From positions 248,001-312,000 of the forward strand of contig NZ_JADMSU010000001.1 in assembly GCF_015561195.1 (NCBI RefSeq): 64,000 nucleotides of DNA. The letters run 5' to 3'. Both the position numbers and the translations under genes were made by a program. The stretch is from Collinsella aerofaciens. Lineage in GTDB: Bacteria > Actinomycetota > Coriobacteriia > Coriobacteriales > Coriobacteriaceae. How positions within the stretch are numbered: the stretch's first letter is position 1; each line of letters starts with the position of its first letter. This document shows, in pieces, positions 27,998 to 37,865 of this stretch. The notes below the pieces were generated by a model. It ran no database searches. It saw only the letters and a program-made list of their open reading frames with translations, and was not told the DNA's origin.

Positions 27998-29701
27998 ATG
28001 AGCAATCCCTCGAACCGCGCTTCGATGCGCGGGCAACTCACGCTGCGCGGCGTCGTCATCGGCGTCCTTGGCTGCGTGATCATCACGGCAAGCTCGGCCT
28101 ACACCGCCCTCAAGATGGGCGCACTCCCCTGGCCGATCGTCTTCGCTGCCGTCATCTCGTTGTTCTTCCTTAAGCTCATGGGCAACGCCAGCCTCAACGA
28201 GGCAAACGTCACCCACACCATCATGTCCGCAGGCGCCATGGTCGCCGGCGGTCTGGCGTTTACCATCCCGGGCGCCTGGATGCTGGGCTATGCCGACCAG
28301 ATCAGCTGGCTCGACATGTTTATCGTGGCACTCGCCGGCACCATCTTGGGCCTTCTGGCGACAGCGCTCATCCACCGTCACTTTATCGTGGACGCCGCGC
28401 TCGAGTTCCCCACCGGCAACGCCGCAGCTCAGACCCTGCGCGCCACCGAGGCCGGCGGCAAGACCGGCAAGCAGCTCTTTGGCTCCATGGCCATCGCCGG
28501 CATCTACAGCGTGCTGCGCGATGCTCTGGGCATTGTGCCCAGTATGCTGTGCACGCTCAACATCCCCGGCGTGACCTTTGCCATCTACAACTCGCCCATG
28601 CTGCTCTCCGTCGGCTTCCTCGTGGGCTTCGCCCCGGTCGCGTTCTGGTTTGCCGGCGCGCTGCTGGGCAATTTTGGCATCATTGTCGGCGGAACCGCTG
28701 CCGGTCTGTTCGATGTTGTGACCGCGCAGGGTATCGTCAAGTCCCTGGGTATGGGCCTCATGATGGGCTTTGGCGTCGCCGTCGTCCTTAAGGACATCCT
28801 GCCGCAGGTCGCCGGCATCGTCCGCGGCCTCGCCGCCGACGGCTCCACCGACACCGACGAGCAGTCGCTCATCTCGGGCTCCCTTAAACTCGACGCCGGT
28901 ATCATCGGCCTGGGCGCCGCCGTCATCGCCGTGATCATCGCCATCGTGCTCGACCTTGGCCCCGTTCCGGCCGTCATCGTCACGCTGTTCACCTTTGTCA
29001 CCACCATCATGAGCGCGCAGAGCTGCGGCCAGACGGGCATCGACCCCATGGAGATCTTCGGCCTCATCGTCATGCTCATCGTTGCCGCCTTCGCGCAGCT
29101 CGCTCAGGTCAAGCTGTTCTTTATCGCCGGCATCGTGGCCGTGGCGTGCGGCCTTGCGGGCGACGTCATGAACGACTTTAAGGCCGGCGCCGTGCTGGGC
29201 ACCAACCCGCGCGCACAGTGGGTCGGCCAGGCCATCGGCGGCATCGTGGGCGCCCTGGTCGCCGCCGCCGTCATGGTCGCGCTCGTCACCGCCTATGGTC
29301 CGGACGCCTTCGGTCCCGACAAGAGCTTCGTTGCCGCGCAGGCAAGCGTCGTCGCCACCATGGTCTCGGGCATCCCGAGCGTGCCGTGGTTTGCGGGCGG
29401 CTTTATCGCCGGCATCGTCATGTACTGGCTCGGCATTCCGGCCATGATGATCGGCTTGGGCGTGTACCTGCCGTTCTATATGTCGCTCACGGCCTTCCTG
29501 GGCTCCTGTGTCAAGCTCGCCTACGACAAGTGGGTCGCTCACCGCGACGCCGAGGCCGGTCTTTCGGACGAGGAAAAGGCCGCCAAGGACGCCGCCTTCC
29601 AGGAGCAGGGCCTGGTTGTCGCCAGCGGCCTGCTCGGTGGCGAGTCCATCGTCGGCGTTATCCTGGCGTTCATCTCTGTCGGTTTGAGCCTGCTGGGCTA
29701 A
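27998..29701 (+). CDS. OPT family oligopeptide transporter
   Basis: 567 residues with about 14 hydrophobic helices. N-terminal RGQLTLRGVVIGVLGCVIITASSAYTALKMGALPWPIVFAAVIS and the ALEFPTGNAAAQTLRA segment are typical of prokaryotic OPT proteins, which take up peptides or metal chelates with protons. ATG 27998 has AAAGGAG upstream; the frame is open from 27890 but without a ribosome site. It is monocistronic, with its own terminator. The substrate cannot be predicted. Confidence 0.93.
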   Translation: MSNPSNRASMRGQLTLRGVVIGVLGCVIITASSAYTALKMGALPWPIVFAAVISLFFLKLMGNASLNEANVTHTIMSAGAMVAGGLAFTIPGAWMLGYADQISWLDMFIVALAGTILGLLATALIHRHFIVDAALEFPTGNAAAQTLRATEAGGKTGKQLFGSMAIAGIYSVLRDALGIVPSMLCTLNIPGVTFAIYNSPMLLSVGFLVGFAPVAFWFAGALLGNFGIIVGGTAAGLFDVVTAQGIVKSLGMGLMMGFGVAVVLKDILPQVAGIVRGLAADGSTDTDEQSLISGSLKLDAGIIGLGAAVIAVIIAIVLDLGPVPAVIVTLFTFVTTIMSAQSCGQTGIDPMEIFGLIVMLIVAAFAQLAQVKLFFIAGIVAVACGLAGDVMNDFKAGAVLGTNPRAQWVGQAIGGIVGALVAAAVMVALVTAYGPDAFGPDKSFVAAQASVVATMVSGIPSVPWFAGGFIAGIVMYWLGIPAMMIGLGVYLPFYMSLTAFLGSCVKLAYDKWVAHRDAEAGLSDEEKAAKDAAFQEQGLVVASGLLGGESIVGVILAFISVGLSLLG

Positions 29702-29726
29702 ACCCAACAACAACGTACCCGTACAG

Positions 29727-29765
29727 AGCGCGGAGTCGGAGACCATCCGGCCCCGCGCTTTTTTG
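29727..29765 (+). terminator. terminator of the OPT gene
   Basis: AGCGCGG with inner CGG pairs with CCG and CCGCGCT around 29742-29757 (bulges allowed), followed by T6. 25 bp past the OPT stop. Confidence 0.8.
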
Positions 29766-29916
29766 TATCTGCCGAAACCCTCAGCAGTACTCGCATGTGG
29801 CGTGTCTTCCTTTGCCTGCTCGCCTAAGTTCCATGTCAAGATGACCGCCCCGCCCGTCACGGTGTAGAGTACATGCTGCGAACGCACCCGCGTTCCTACG
29901 GCAATACGAGGTGGAC

Positions 29917-31056
29917 ATGGAACTCGATAAACAACAGCTCAAGCGACTGCGCGAGCGCCATCATCGGCGCCATGGCATCCGCCCCGCCCACAGCGAGGCC
30001 ATGGAAAATGTCACCCGTTTCCTTAAGCAGGCATTCAACATTCGCGAGGGACGCGCGCCTTATCACGTGATTCGCAAACGCTTTGTAAACGGGGCGCGCC
30101 TGACTGGCTCGCACTTATGCATCCTGATCATTGCCATGTTGATCGCGAGCATCGGCCTCGATATCGACTCGGATATCGCCATTGTAGGCGCCATGCTCAT
30201 CTGCCCGCTCATGGGCTCGGTTCTTGCCATGGCATACGGCATTGCCACACTCGACCGCGAGATTACCCTCGAGGCCGTCGCGGGCTTGGCTCTACAGATG
30301 GCCTTTTGCCTGGTCACGTCCACGTTGTACTTTAAGCTCTCGCCCCTTGGCACCACCACAGCCGCCATTATCGACAACTCGACGCCCACCGTGTGGGACC
30401 TCGCTGTCGCGCTCGCCGGCGGCTTTGCGGGCGGCCTAGGCAACTCACGCGACCAGGAGCCCGCAACGCTCATCGCCGGCGTTGCCGTGGCGACCGCGCT
30501 CATGCCGCCCCTGTGCGCGGCGGGCTATGGCATCGCTATCGCAAGCGGGTCGCTGTTTCTCTCGGCGCTCTACGAGTTTGGCATCAACGTAGTCTTTATC
30601 GCACTCGCGGCCGAAGCCGTACTACTTCTTCTGCGCGTGCCGCTCAAGCGCGACCTTAACGGCGACGGCATTGTGACCGCCGAAGAAAACGCCGAGGTCG
30701 ACGAGCTATCGCGCAAGGTGCGCCGCCGCATCATCGTGGGCACGGTGATCTTTGCCATCCCCTGCATCGTTATGACCGCGGGATCCATTGGCTCGGCGCA
30801 GGCCGGCGTGCAGGACGGCTATGGCGTCACCGAAACCACGCGCGAGCTTGCCGCGGTGCTGCCGGGCTTTAAGGATTACACCGTTGCCGTCGAGACCTCG
30901 GCCACCGAAGGCAGGGAGGAGGGTATCGTCGAGCGCGAGACTGTCGCCCATGTGACGACAAGCGAGGCGCTTGGGGCACACGACCGTCACGTCGCCCGCA
31001 AGCTCATCGACCTCAATGTGCCCGAGCTCGATCGCGTGGAGTTCGATGTGAAGTGA
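29917..31056 (+). CDS. DUF389 membrane protein
   Basis: 379 residues. A charged N-terminal 60 residues precedes a DUF389 core of about seven helices (IAIVGAMLICPLMGSVLAMAYGIA, WDLAVALAGGFAGGLG, ATALMPPLCAAGYGIAIASG), followed by a cytosolic C-terminal domain of about 110 residues. Proteins of this family are conserved, but their function is unknown. ATG 29917 is chosen, with GAGG six bases upstream; GTG 29911 is also possible. A short DLNGDGIVTAEENAE stretch at about 250 looks like a single EF-hand-type loop, which is unusual here. Confidence 0.85.
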   Translation: MELDKQQLKRLRERHHRRHGIRPAHSEAMENVTRFLKQAFNIREGRAPYHVIRKRFVNGARLTGSHLCILIIAMLIASIGLDIDSDIAIVGAMLICPLMGSVLAMAYGIATLDREITLEAVAGLALQMAFCLVTSTLYFKLSPLGTTTAAIIDNSTPTVWDLAVALAGGFAGGLGNSRDQEPATLIAGVAVATALMPPLCAAGYGIAIASGSLFLSALYEFGINVVFIALAAEAVLLLLRVPLKRDLNGDGIVTAEENAEVDELSRKVRRRIIVGTVIFAIPCIVMTAGSIGSAQAGVQDGYGVTETTRELAAVLPGFKDYTVAVETSATEGREEGIVERETVAHVTTSEALGAHDRHVARKLIDLNVPELDRVEFDVK

Positions 31057-31130
31057 TGCCGGCGCGGGATGAATGCTCGCACGGACGCAAGCTACGACGA
31101 GGCGCAGACGCGATACGGACACGAGCAAAT

Positions 31131-31161
31131 AGCGGGGCGCAGTTCACACCCGCGCCCCGCT
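31131..31161. terminator. bidirectional hairpin
   Basis: AGCGGGGCGC (31131-31140) and GCGCCCCGCT (31152-31161) pair perfectly. It lies between the convergent DUF389 gene and the minus-strand gene at 31182, whose transcript would run into ATTTGCTC after it. Confidence 0.7.
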
Positions 31162-31181
31162 CGCCGTTCTATTGCCGTGAA

Positions 31182-31631
31182 TCAGCTGTCCGCATCGACA
31201 TCGCCAGACTCCACTGTAAACGCCGGACCGGTACTCACCAGATAAAAACGGGTCACCCTGGTATCTCTAAATAGGTAGAGCAAGCCCTGATCGCGTCGGC
31301 GAGAAATATACGCCACGTGGACCGTACCAAATATTTCGCCGTTTTCATTTTTTAATACCAGAATGTTGGGGTCGTCCATACGCTCGAACTGTCCATCAAC
31401 GCAGCTGCCGCCCTTGCCGACCAGTTGCCATCGATGGTTATCCTCCTCAAGAAAAGCCAGGGTTTCCCGACTTGTTTTGCCATCCCGATAGTAACCATCA
31501 ATGGCAAACCCTTCGGAAGCACATTCCTGCATATAGGACGTTTCTCGACTTATAGCGAACTGCCCCGTAGCGCCCAGGAGTACAGCTAGGCAAACCACTG
31601 CAAGGGTTATCGAGATAGTACGGCGGCCCAT
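31182..31631 (-). CDS. hypothetical secreted or membrane-anchored protein
   Basis: 149 residues, not recognised. Residues 5-25 (TISITLAVVCLAVLLGATGQF) are a signal anchor or uncleaved signal peptide. The rest is polar, with two cysteines (QECASEG and GGSCVDG) that could form a disulfide, and ends acidic. The domain reads as a small beta-rich fold (NILVLKNENGEIFGTVHVAYI). GC is lower than in the neighbours, and 31632-31901 upstream holds no convincing gene. The ribosome site before ATG 31631 is weak. Confidence 0.65.
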   Translation of the reverse strand: MGRRTISITLAVVCLAVLLGATGQFAISRETSYMQECASEGFAIDGYYRDGKTSRETLAFLEEDNHRWQLVGKGGSCVDGQFERMDDPNILVLKNENGEIFGTVHVAYISRRRDQGLLYLFRDTRVTRFYLVSTGPAFTVESGDVDADS

Positions 31632-31901
31632 ATTAACCAGCCCGATACTTGTTTAACGGAGCGCGAAACATACTTGGCACCTCCGATATCAGAGCAAACG
31701 TCACCCGCAGCCCGGCGGCAGTCATATGTTTCCAACATCAAACCATATGGCAACCACTCGCGAGAGGGGTATCGGCGAACGGTGCATTTTTGCGCTCCAT
31801 TGGTCAAACGTCAACGCGCGCTACAGCTCTTGCCCAATCAATTCAGATTTTGTCGCATACTACCGTAGATCCCCACCGCTTCCACCCCCAAGAGATCATT
31901 T

Positions 31902-32861
31902 TTAGTACTTGAAGAAGCCCTCGCCCGAGCTTTCGCCCAGCTTACCTTCGTCGAGCATCTGCTTGAGGACGGATGCCATAGCCTTAAAGTTGTAGGGCAT
32001 CATCATCTTTTTGAGCAGTGGGCTCACCAGGCCCGGGACCTTCTGATACTGCATAACGATGTTGCAGGCCGTCTGGATGCCCACCGTGTCGAATACGCGG
32101 AACGGGCCCTTGGGAGCGCCGGTGCCGCGCGTCCATGCGAGGTCGATGCTCTTAGGGTCGCTGACGCCCGAAACGTACAGGTCCAGGCCCGAAAGCAGCC
32201 ATGGCACCAGCATAGAGTTGAGCAGGTAGCCGTTCTTTTCCTTGTTGACGGGAAGCGCCAGCATGCGAATGTCGTTGGCGAAGTCGACGAGCTCGCCGAA
32301 GTAGCGCTTGTCGGTTTGGTCCTGCGCCATGACCTCGGTCATGTTGTTCTTCCAGATGGAATTGGCAAAGTGCAACGACAGGTACTTCTCGGGGCGGCCG
32401 GTGTACTTGGCAAAGGTGCTCGGCAGCAACGTGGAGGAGTTGGTCACGACGACGGCCTTTTGCGGGAGGACCGGGGCGAGCTTCTTGTAGAAGTCGATCT
32501 TTGCCTGGGTGTCCTCGGCCATAGACTCAATGACTAGGTCGGCGTCAGCCACGGCCTTGGCAAGATCGAGCTCCAGCTTGAGTGTGGAGTAGGCACGCTC
32601 AACGGCGGCGAGTGCCGCCTCCTTGTCGAAGGGTTGGCCGCTATCGGCGATACCGGCGCACCACTCGCCCGTGCCATCCGCCATGCCCTCGATTGCCGCG
32701 ATGTACTCCTCGCGCACATGATCGATCTTGGGCTGGGTGCGGCCGATGCTGCCCTCGCTGCGCAGCCAAATCGTTACATCAAAGCCGCAGTAAGCAGCCT
32801 GAAAGGCAATCTGGCTTCCCAACACGCCGCCACCGGCAACGCAAACGGTCTTGTAGCTCAT
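31902..32861 (-). CDS. 3-hydroxyacyl-CoA dehydrogenase
   Basis: NAD-dependent oxidation or reduction of 3-hydroxyacyl-CoA, as in butyrate or fatty-acid metabolism. 319 residues with the Rossmann motif VAGGGVLGSQIAFQAAYCGFDVTIW, ADLVIESMAEDTQAKIDFYKKL, and the catalytic His/Asn region LSLHFANSIWKNNMTEVM. The C-terminal dimerisation domain contains WTRGTGAPKGPFRVFDTVGI. Homologues include Hbd. No crotonase or thiolase gene is nearby, so a complete pathway is not shown. ATG 32861 follows GAGAGGA. Confidence 0.9.
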   Translation of the reverse strand: MSYKTVCVAGGGVLGSQIAFQAAYCGFDVTIWLRSEGSIGRTQPKIDHVREEYIAAIEGMADGTGEWCAGIADSGQPFDKEAALAAVERAYSTLKLELDLAKAVADADLVIESMAEDTQAKIDFYKKLAPVLPQKAVVVTNSSTLLPSTFAKYTGRPEKYLSLHFANSIWKNNMTEVMAQDQTDKRYFGELVDFANDIRMLALPVNKEKNGYLLNSMLVPWLLSGLDLYVSGVSDPKSIDLAWTRGTGAPKGPFRVFDTVGIQTACNIVMQYQKVPGLVSPLLKKMMMPYNFKAMASVLKQMLDEGKLGESSGEGFFKY

Positions 32862-33009
32862 GGAAACAGTCCTCTCTTGCGTAATTCCATAGATGTGTAT
32901 TTATTCAACCGTATGGAGGCTACGAGCCGGGGGCTGGTTCTATAAACGGACGATAATTTGCGGCGAGCGGCAACACCTGTTCATTATCTCAGGGTTCCAT
33001 GTCCAGCAA

Positions 33010-33044
33010 AAACGGGCGGTAGCCGGTACGGCTACCACCCGTTT
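33010..33044 (-). terminator. terminator of the activase gene
   Basis: AAACGGGCGGTAGCCG (33010-33025) pairs with CGGCTACCACCCGTTT (33029-33044), one mismatch. On the minus strand the stem runs into GTTTTTGC. 28 bp past the stop of the 1593-residue gene. Confidence 0.85.
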
Positions 33045-33072
33045 GTCTCATATCTAGCCCAAAGCAGGCCAG

Positions 33073-36000
33073 TTACTTCTTAATGCCGCGTCCCAGGCGC
33101 TCAGCGACCGACGCCACGGCACTCTCGTCGACCGAGCCGCAGCTCACGCAGCCATCGTGGGCACGCATCTGGCCGGTGACCTCGTCCATCGCGAGCGGCG
33201 CCACCTTCTCGAGCTTAAAGCCCTTGCCGGCGCGCATGTTTTCCTTGGCCACGCTGATCATGAGCTTAATGCGGTTGAGCTGGTTGACCTCGGACGCGCC
33301 GGGGTCGTAGTCCACCGCGACGATGTTGCTCTCGGGATGCTGGCGGCGCAGCTCCTTGATCACGGCCTTACCCACTACGTGGTTGGGCAGGCACGCGAAG
33401 GGCTGCGTGCAGATGATGTTGGGCGCACCGTGGTCGATCAGGTCGAGCATCTCGGCCGTGAGCAGCCAGCCTTCGCCCATGTTGTTGCACACCGAAAGCA
33501 CCGTACGAGCCTTGTCCGCCATGGTGCCAATGCGCTCGGGCGCCTCGAAGCGGCGGGACTTTTCGAGCATCTCCTCCACCGGCGTGCGCATCCAGTCCAC
33601 CAGCTTAATGAGCGCCTGCATGCTAGCGCGCGCCGTGGCAGAGCTTCCCAGCTCGTCTTTTTGAAGCTCGGCGTTGCTCATGGAGTACAGGAAGAAGTCG
33701 AGCAGGCCCGGTACCACGGCCTCGCAGCCCTCGCGCTCAATGACATCGACCACGTGGTTGTTGGCCGTGGGATGGAACTTGACCAGGATCTCGCCAACCA
33801 CGCCCACGCGCGGCTTGGTACCCTCGCCCACAAGCGGCATGGTGTCGAACGCGCGGATGGCCTCGCGGCACAACTTGGTGTAGTTGTGCCTGTTGAACTT
33901 AGGCGCCAGCTTGCGGGCGCGCGCCATGTACTCCTCGTAGAGTGCGTTGGCGGCACCGGGCGTGGCCTCGTACGGGCGGCAACGATAGAGCATCTGCATC
34001 ATGACGTCACCAAAGAGCACTGCGTAGACTGCCTGCTTAAGCAGTGCCGGCGTAATCTTAAAGCCGGGGTTGTCCTCACCGAGCGCCACGGCCGAAAGCG
34101 AGATCACCGGGATCTCGGGGTGGCCGCTCTCGCGCAGGGCCTTGCGGATGAGTGCGATGTAGTTGGTGGCACGGCAGCCGCCGCCGGTCTGGCTGATAAC
34201 CACGGCCGTCTTGGACAGGTCGTACCGGCCGCTCTCGATGGCCTCCATAATCTGGCCCGTTACCAGAATCGACGGGTAGCAAATGTCATTGTTCACATAG
34301 CGCAGACCAGCCTCGACGGCGTCGTGATCGGTCGAGGGCAGCAGCTCCAAGTTGTAGCCGGCGCCGCGGAACACCTCTTTGACCAGGTCGAAGTGGATCG
34401 GCGCCATCTGCGGGCACAGGATGGTGTAGCCCTCCTCGCGCATCTGCTCGGTAAAGGGCACCTTGGGCCATGCGGTCGAAGCGCTCTCACGCTGCGCTTC
34501 GAACGTGTACTTGCGGCTCGCGAACGCGGGGGCGTCCGTGGAGGGCGCCACCGGCGCAGCATCGCCCTGCTCGTAGGCCTCGCCCGCGGCCGTGGCCTCT
34601 GCCAGGCGCTCGGCCTCCTGGTCCTTGAGCGCCGCCATGAGCGAGCGAATACGGATGCGCGCGGCGCCCAGATTGGACACCTCGTCAATCTTGAGCACGG
34701 TGTAGATCTTGCCGCTGGCCTCCAGGATTTCCTGCACCTGATCGGTAGTCAGGGCATCGAGACCGCAGCCGAAGGAATTGAGCTGGATCAGGTCCAGGTC
34801 GTTGCGCATCGTCACAAAACGGGCGACGGCGTACAGGCGGCTATGGTACATCCACTGGTCGACGACGCGGATGGGACGCTCGGGCTTCACCAGGTGCGCA
34901 AGCGAATCCTCGGTAAAGACCGCAAAGCCAAAGCTCGAGATAAGCTCGGGCAGGGCGTGGTTGATCTCGGGGTCGTTATGGTAGGGGCGGCCGGCGAGTA
35001 CGATGCCGTGGCCGCCGTGGTCCTCGACCCACTTAAGAGCTTCCTCGCCCATGGTCTGGATATCCTCGTGGAAGCGCGCGTCGGCCTCAAAGGCAGCGTT
35101 GACGGCGGCATCGACCTCGGAGCGCGTGATCTTGGGTCCACGCACGCGACCGCGACCGGCTTGCGCATCGGCCACGCGGTCGACGGCGAGCACCTGGTAC
35201 AGACGGCGCTTGAGCTCGGTCTTGTCGTGATAGGGCACAAACGGGTACAGGAACTCGATGTTCTGCTCGCGGATCTCGTCAATGTTGAGCGCCAACGCCG
35301 TGGGGTAGCTCATGACGATGGGGCAGTTATAGCAATTACCAGCAGTCGGGTCCTCCTTGCGCTCCCAGCGCACGCACGGCATCCAGATAAAGTCGACATC
35401 ACGATCGATGAGGTTCATCACGTGGCCGTGGCTCATCTTGGCCGGATAGCACACGCTCTCGGACGGCATGGACTCGATGCCCGCTTGGTAGGTCTTTTTG
35501 CTCGACTGGTCGGACAGCTGCACGCTAAAGCCCAGGCGCGTAAAGAACGCGTGCCAGAAGGGGTAGTTCTCGTACATGTTGAGCGCGCGCGGGATGCCGA
35601 CGGTGCCACGCGGGGCCTCGTCGGGGCTCAGCACCTCGCGGTTAAACAGTAACTCGTTTTTCTTTTTGAAGAGGTTGGGGGCCTCGGTCTTCTGCTTTTT
35701 GTGGCCGGCGCCCTTCTCGCAGCGGTTGCCGGTAATGAAGCGCCTGCCGCCGCCAAAGTCGTTGACGGTAAGCTGGCAGTTGTTAGAGCAACGGCCGCAG
35801 CGGACATGCTTTTGCGTCACGGTGAGGTGCGCGATGTCCTCGGCCGAGAGGATGGTCGAGGTGCCGTCGGCGCCGGCGCGATCGCGGGCGAGCAGGGCCG
35901 CACCGTAGGCGCCCATGCAGCCGGCGATGTCGGGGCGCACGGCATGAACGCCCGTGAGCTGCTCAAACGCGCGCAGCGTGGCATCGGACATAAAGGTGCC

Positions 36001-37854
36001 GCCCTGGACGATCACCTGGCTGCCAATCTCCTTGGGATCGCGCAGCTTAATGACCTTGAACAGGGCATTCTTGATGACGGAATAGGACAGGCCGGCCGCG
36101 ATGTCGCCCACCGTAGCGCCTTCCTTTTGCGCCTGCTTGACGCGCGAGTTCATAAAGACCGTGCAGCGACTGCCCAGGTCGACCGGGGCCTTGGCATGGA
36201 TGGCGGCATCGGCAAACGCGCGCACGTCCATGTTCATAGAGACGGCAAAGCTCTCGATAAAGCTACCGCAACCCGACGAGCAGGCCTCGTTGAGCATGAT
36301 GTGCTCGATGACGCCGTCCTTGACGCGCAGGCACTTCATGTCCTGGCCGCCAATGTCCAGGATGAACTCGACGCCGGGCAGGAATGCCTTGGCGCCACGC
36401 AGGTGCGCAACGGTCTCGATCTCGCCGGAATCGGCCTTAAGGGCCTCGATGAGCAGCGCCTCGCCGTAGCCCGTGGTGGTCACGTGGCCGATGGTGCAAC
36501 CGGCTGGGATGTGGTTGTAGAAATCGGCCATGATGACCTTGGCCGTGCCCAAGATGTCACCGTTGTTGTTGCCGTACCAGGTGTGCAGCAGCTGGCCGTC
36601 CTCGCCCACGAGCGCGGCCTTCATGGTGGTGGAGCCGGCGTCGATGCCGATGAACACGCGGCCGGTGTAGCCGTCGAGCTTGCCCTTGGGGACGACTTCT
36701 TGGTCGTGGCGGGTTTTGAACTCGGCAAAATCCTCATCGGTGGCAAAGAGCGGGTCCAGGCGCTCGACCTCGGCACCCTGCGTGTCGCCCAAGCTGTCGA
36801 TGGCCTCGATGAGCTGCGGGAACGTGCTGAGCTTGTTGGACTCGTGCGCCATGGCGGCGCCGCTCGCCACAAACAGGTGAGCGTTTTGGGGCACAATGCG
36901 GTGCTCTTCGTCCAGGTTGAGCGTGAGGTAGAAGCGGTGGCGCAGCTCAGAGAGATACTGCAGCGGGCCGCCCAGGAAGGCGACGTTGCCGCGAATGGGA
37001 CGGCCGCACGCCAGACCCGAGATGGTCTGGGTCACGACGGCTTGGAAGATGGAGGCCGCCACGTCCTCGGGGCGGGCGCCCTCGTTGAGCAGCGGCTGGA
37101 CGTCGGTCTTGGCAAAAACGCCGCAGCGGCTGGCGATGGGATAGATGGTGGTGGCGTTGGCCGCGAGTTCGTTAAGGCCGCTGGCGTCGGTGTGCAGCAG
37201 GGTTGCCATCTGGTCGATGAACGCGCCCGTACCGCCGGCACAGGTGCCGTTCATGCGCTGCTCGATGCCGTTGTCGAAGTAGATGATCTTGGCGTCCTCG
37301 CCGCCCAGCTCGATGGCGACATCGGTGGCCGGGATGAGGGTCTCGACAGCGCGCTTGCTGGCGATGACCTCCTGGACAAACTCCAGGTCGAGCCACTGGG
37401 ACAGCAGCAGGCCGCCCGAGCCGGTAATGGCGCAGGTCATCTGGGCCGTCGGCAGCACGGTCGCAGCGCCCTCGAACAGGTCGCGGGCGCAGGCGCGGAC
37501 GTCGGTGTGGTGGCGCTGGTACTTGGCGTAGACGATCTGGTTGTCGTCGTTGAGGACGGCAAGTTTAACGGTGGTGGAGCCCACGTCGATGCCCAGGTGC
37601 AGGTTGCCGCGGGCGTTCTCGGGGTTGAAGATCGCGCCTTCGGGGGCCTGGCCGGCGGCTACGGGCTCGGTGGCGGTGGCGGGCTCGCTAGCGACGGACG
37701 TCTCCCCTGCCGCGTTCTTGGCATCGGCAACTGCCTCGGCAACTTTCTCGGCAGCTGCGGTCGCGGCCTTCTGCGCGGCATCCACCACGGCGGGCGCAGC
37801 CTCACGCGCGGCAGCGACCATACGGTCCTTAATGCCCTCGACGAGTTTGCTCAT
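33073..37854 (-). CDS. acyl-CoA dehydratase activase / 2-hydroxyacyl-CoA dehydratase-like fusion protein
   Basis: 1593 residues. Residues 1-80 are an alanine/valine-rich helix. Two ASKHA activase domains follow: LGIDVGSTTVKLAVL at about 86 with NGTCAGGTGAFID and SRCGVF, and GIDAGSTTMKAALVG at about 400 with ACSSGCGSFIES and SRCTVF; the cysteines are those that bridge a 4Fe-4S cluster in HgdC-type archerases. A cysteine cluster CGRCSNNC with GNRCEKG lies near 685. DUF2229/2-hydroxyglutaryl-CoA-dehydratase-like regions follow, with SESVCYPAKMSHGH (800), NCYNCPIV, FGCGLDA, NDICYPSILVTGQ (about 1190) and GGGCRATNY. CVSCGS ends it. The reductase/activator function is established for the families; the substrate is unknown. 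ATG 37854 follows AGAGGAGAG, 12 nt after the TetR gene. Confidence 0.88.
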   Translation of the reverse strand: MSKLVEGIKDRMVAAAREAAPAVVDAAQKAATAAAEKVAEAVADAKNAAGETSVASEPATATEPVAAGQAPEGAIFNPENARGNLHLGIDVGSTTVKLAVLNDDNQIVYAKYQRHHTDVRACARDLFEGAATVLPTAQMTCAITGSGGLLLSQWLDLEFVQEVIASKRAVETLIPATDVAIELGGEDAKIIYFDNGIEQRMNGTCAGGTGAFIDQMATLLHTDASGLNELAANATTIYPIASRCGVFAKTDVQPLLNEGARPEDVAASIFQAVVTQTISGLACGRPIRGNVAFLGGPLQYLSELRHRFYLTLNLDEEHRIVPQNAHLFVASGAAMAHESNKLSTFPQLIEAIDSLGDTQGAEVERLDPLFATDEDFAEFKTRHDQEVVPKGKLDGYTGRVFIGIDAGSTTMKAALVGEDGQLLHTWYGNNNGDILGTAKVIMADFYNHIPAGCTIGHVTTTGYGEALLIEALKADSGEIETVAHLRGAKAFLPGVEFILDIGGQDMKCLRVKDGVIEHIMLNEACSSGCGSFIESFAVSMNMDVRAFADAAIHAKAPVDLGSRCTVFMNSRVKQAQKEGATVGDIAAGLSYSVIKNALFKVIKLRDPKEIGSQVIVQGGTFMSDATLRAFEQLTGVHAVRPDIAGCMGAYGAALLARDRAGADGTSTILSAEDIAHLTVTQKHVRCGRCSNNCQLTVNDFGGGRRFITGNRCEKGAGHKKQKTEAPNLFKKKNELLFNREVLSPDEAPRGTVGIPRALNMYENYPFWHAFFTRLGFSVQLSDQSSKKTYQAGIESMPSESVCYPAKMSHGHVMNLIDRDVDFIWMPCVRWERKEDPTAGNCYNCPIVMSYPTALALNIDEIREQNIEFLYPFVPYHDKTELKRRLYQVLAVDRVADAQAGRGRVRGPKITRSEVDAAVNAAFEADARFHEDIQTMGEEALKWVEDHGGHGIVLAGRPYHNDPEINHALPELISSFGFAVFTEDSLAHLVKPERPIRVVDQWMYHSRLYAVARFVTMRNDLDLIQLNSFGCGLDALTTDQVQEILEASGKIYTVLKIDEVSNLGAARIRIRSLMAALKDQEAERLAEATAAGEAYEQGDAAPVAPSTDAPAFASRKYTFEAQRESASTAWPKVPFTEQMREEGYTILCPQMAPIHFDLVKEVFRGAGYNLELLPSTDHDAVEAGLRYVNNDICYPSILVTGQIMEAIESGRYDLSKTAVVISQTGGGCRATNYIALIRKALRESGHPEIPVISLSAVALGEDNPGFKITPALLKQAVYAVLFGDVMMQMLYRCRPYEATPGAANALYEEYMARARKLAPKFNRHNYTKLCREAIRAFDTMPLVGEGTKPRVGVVGEILVKFHPTANNHVVDVIEREGCEAVVPGLLDFFLYSMSNAELQKDELGSSATARASMQALIKLVDWMRTPVEEMLEKSRRFEAPERIGTMADKARTVLSVCNNMGEGWLLTAEMLDLIDHGAPNIICTQPFACLPNHVVGKAVIKELRRQHPESNIVAVDYDPGASEVNQLNRIKLMISVAKENMRAGKGFKLEKVAPLAMDEVTGQMRAHDGCVSCGSVDESAVASVAERLGRGIKK

Positions 37855-37865
37855 TGTCTCTCCTC

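Noticed and set aside
27857-29887. 676-codon minus-strand frame opposite the OPT transporter
   Set aside because: Antisense shadow; rich in Asp/His/Gly and without a ribosome site. The OPT protein is clear on the other strand.
31607-31912. Small frames between the hypothetical gene and the dehydrogenase
   Set aside because: 66-87 codons, no ribosome site, no recognisable sequence; low-GC spacer is more likely.
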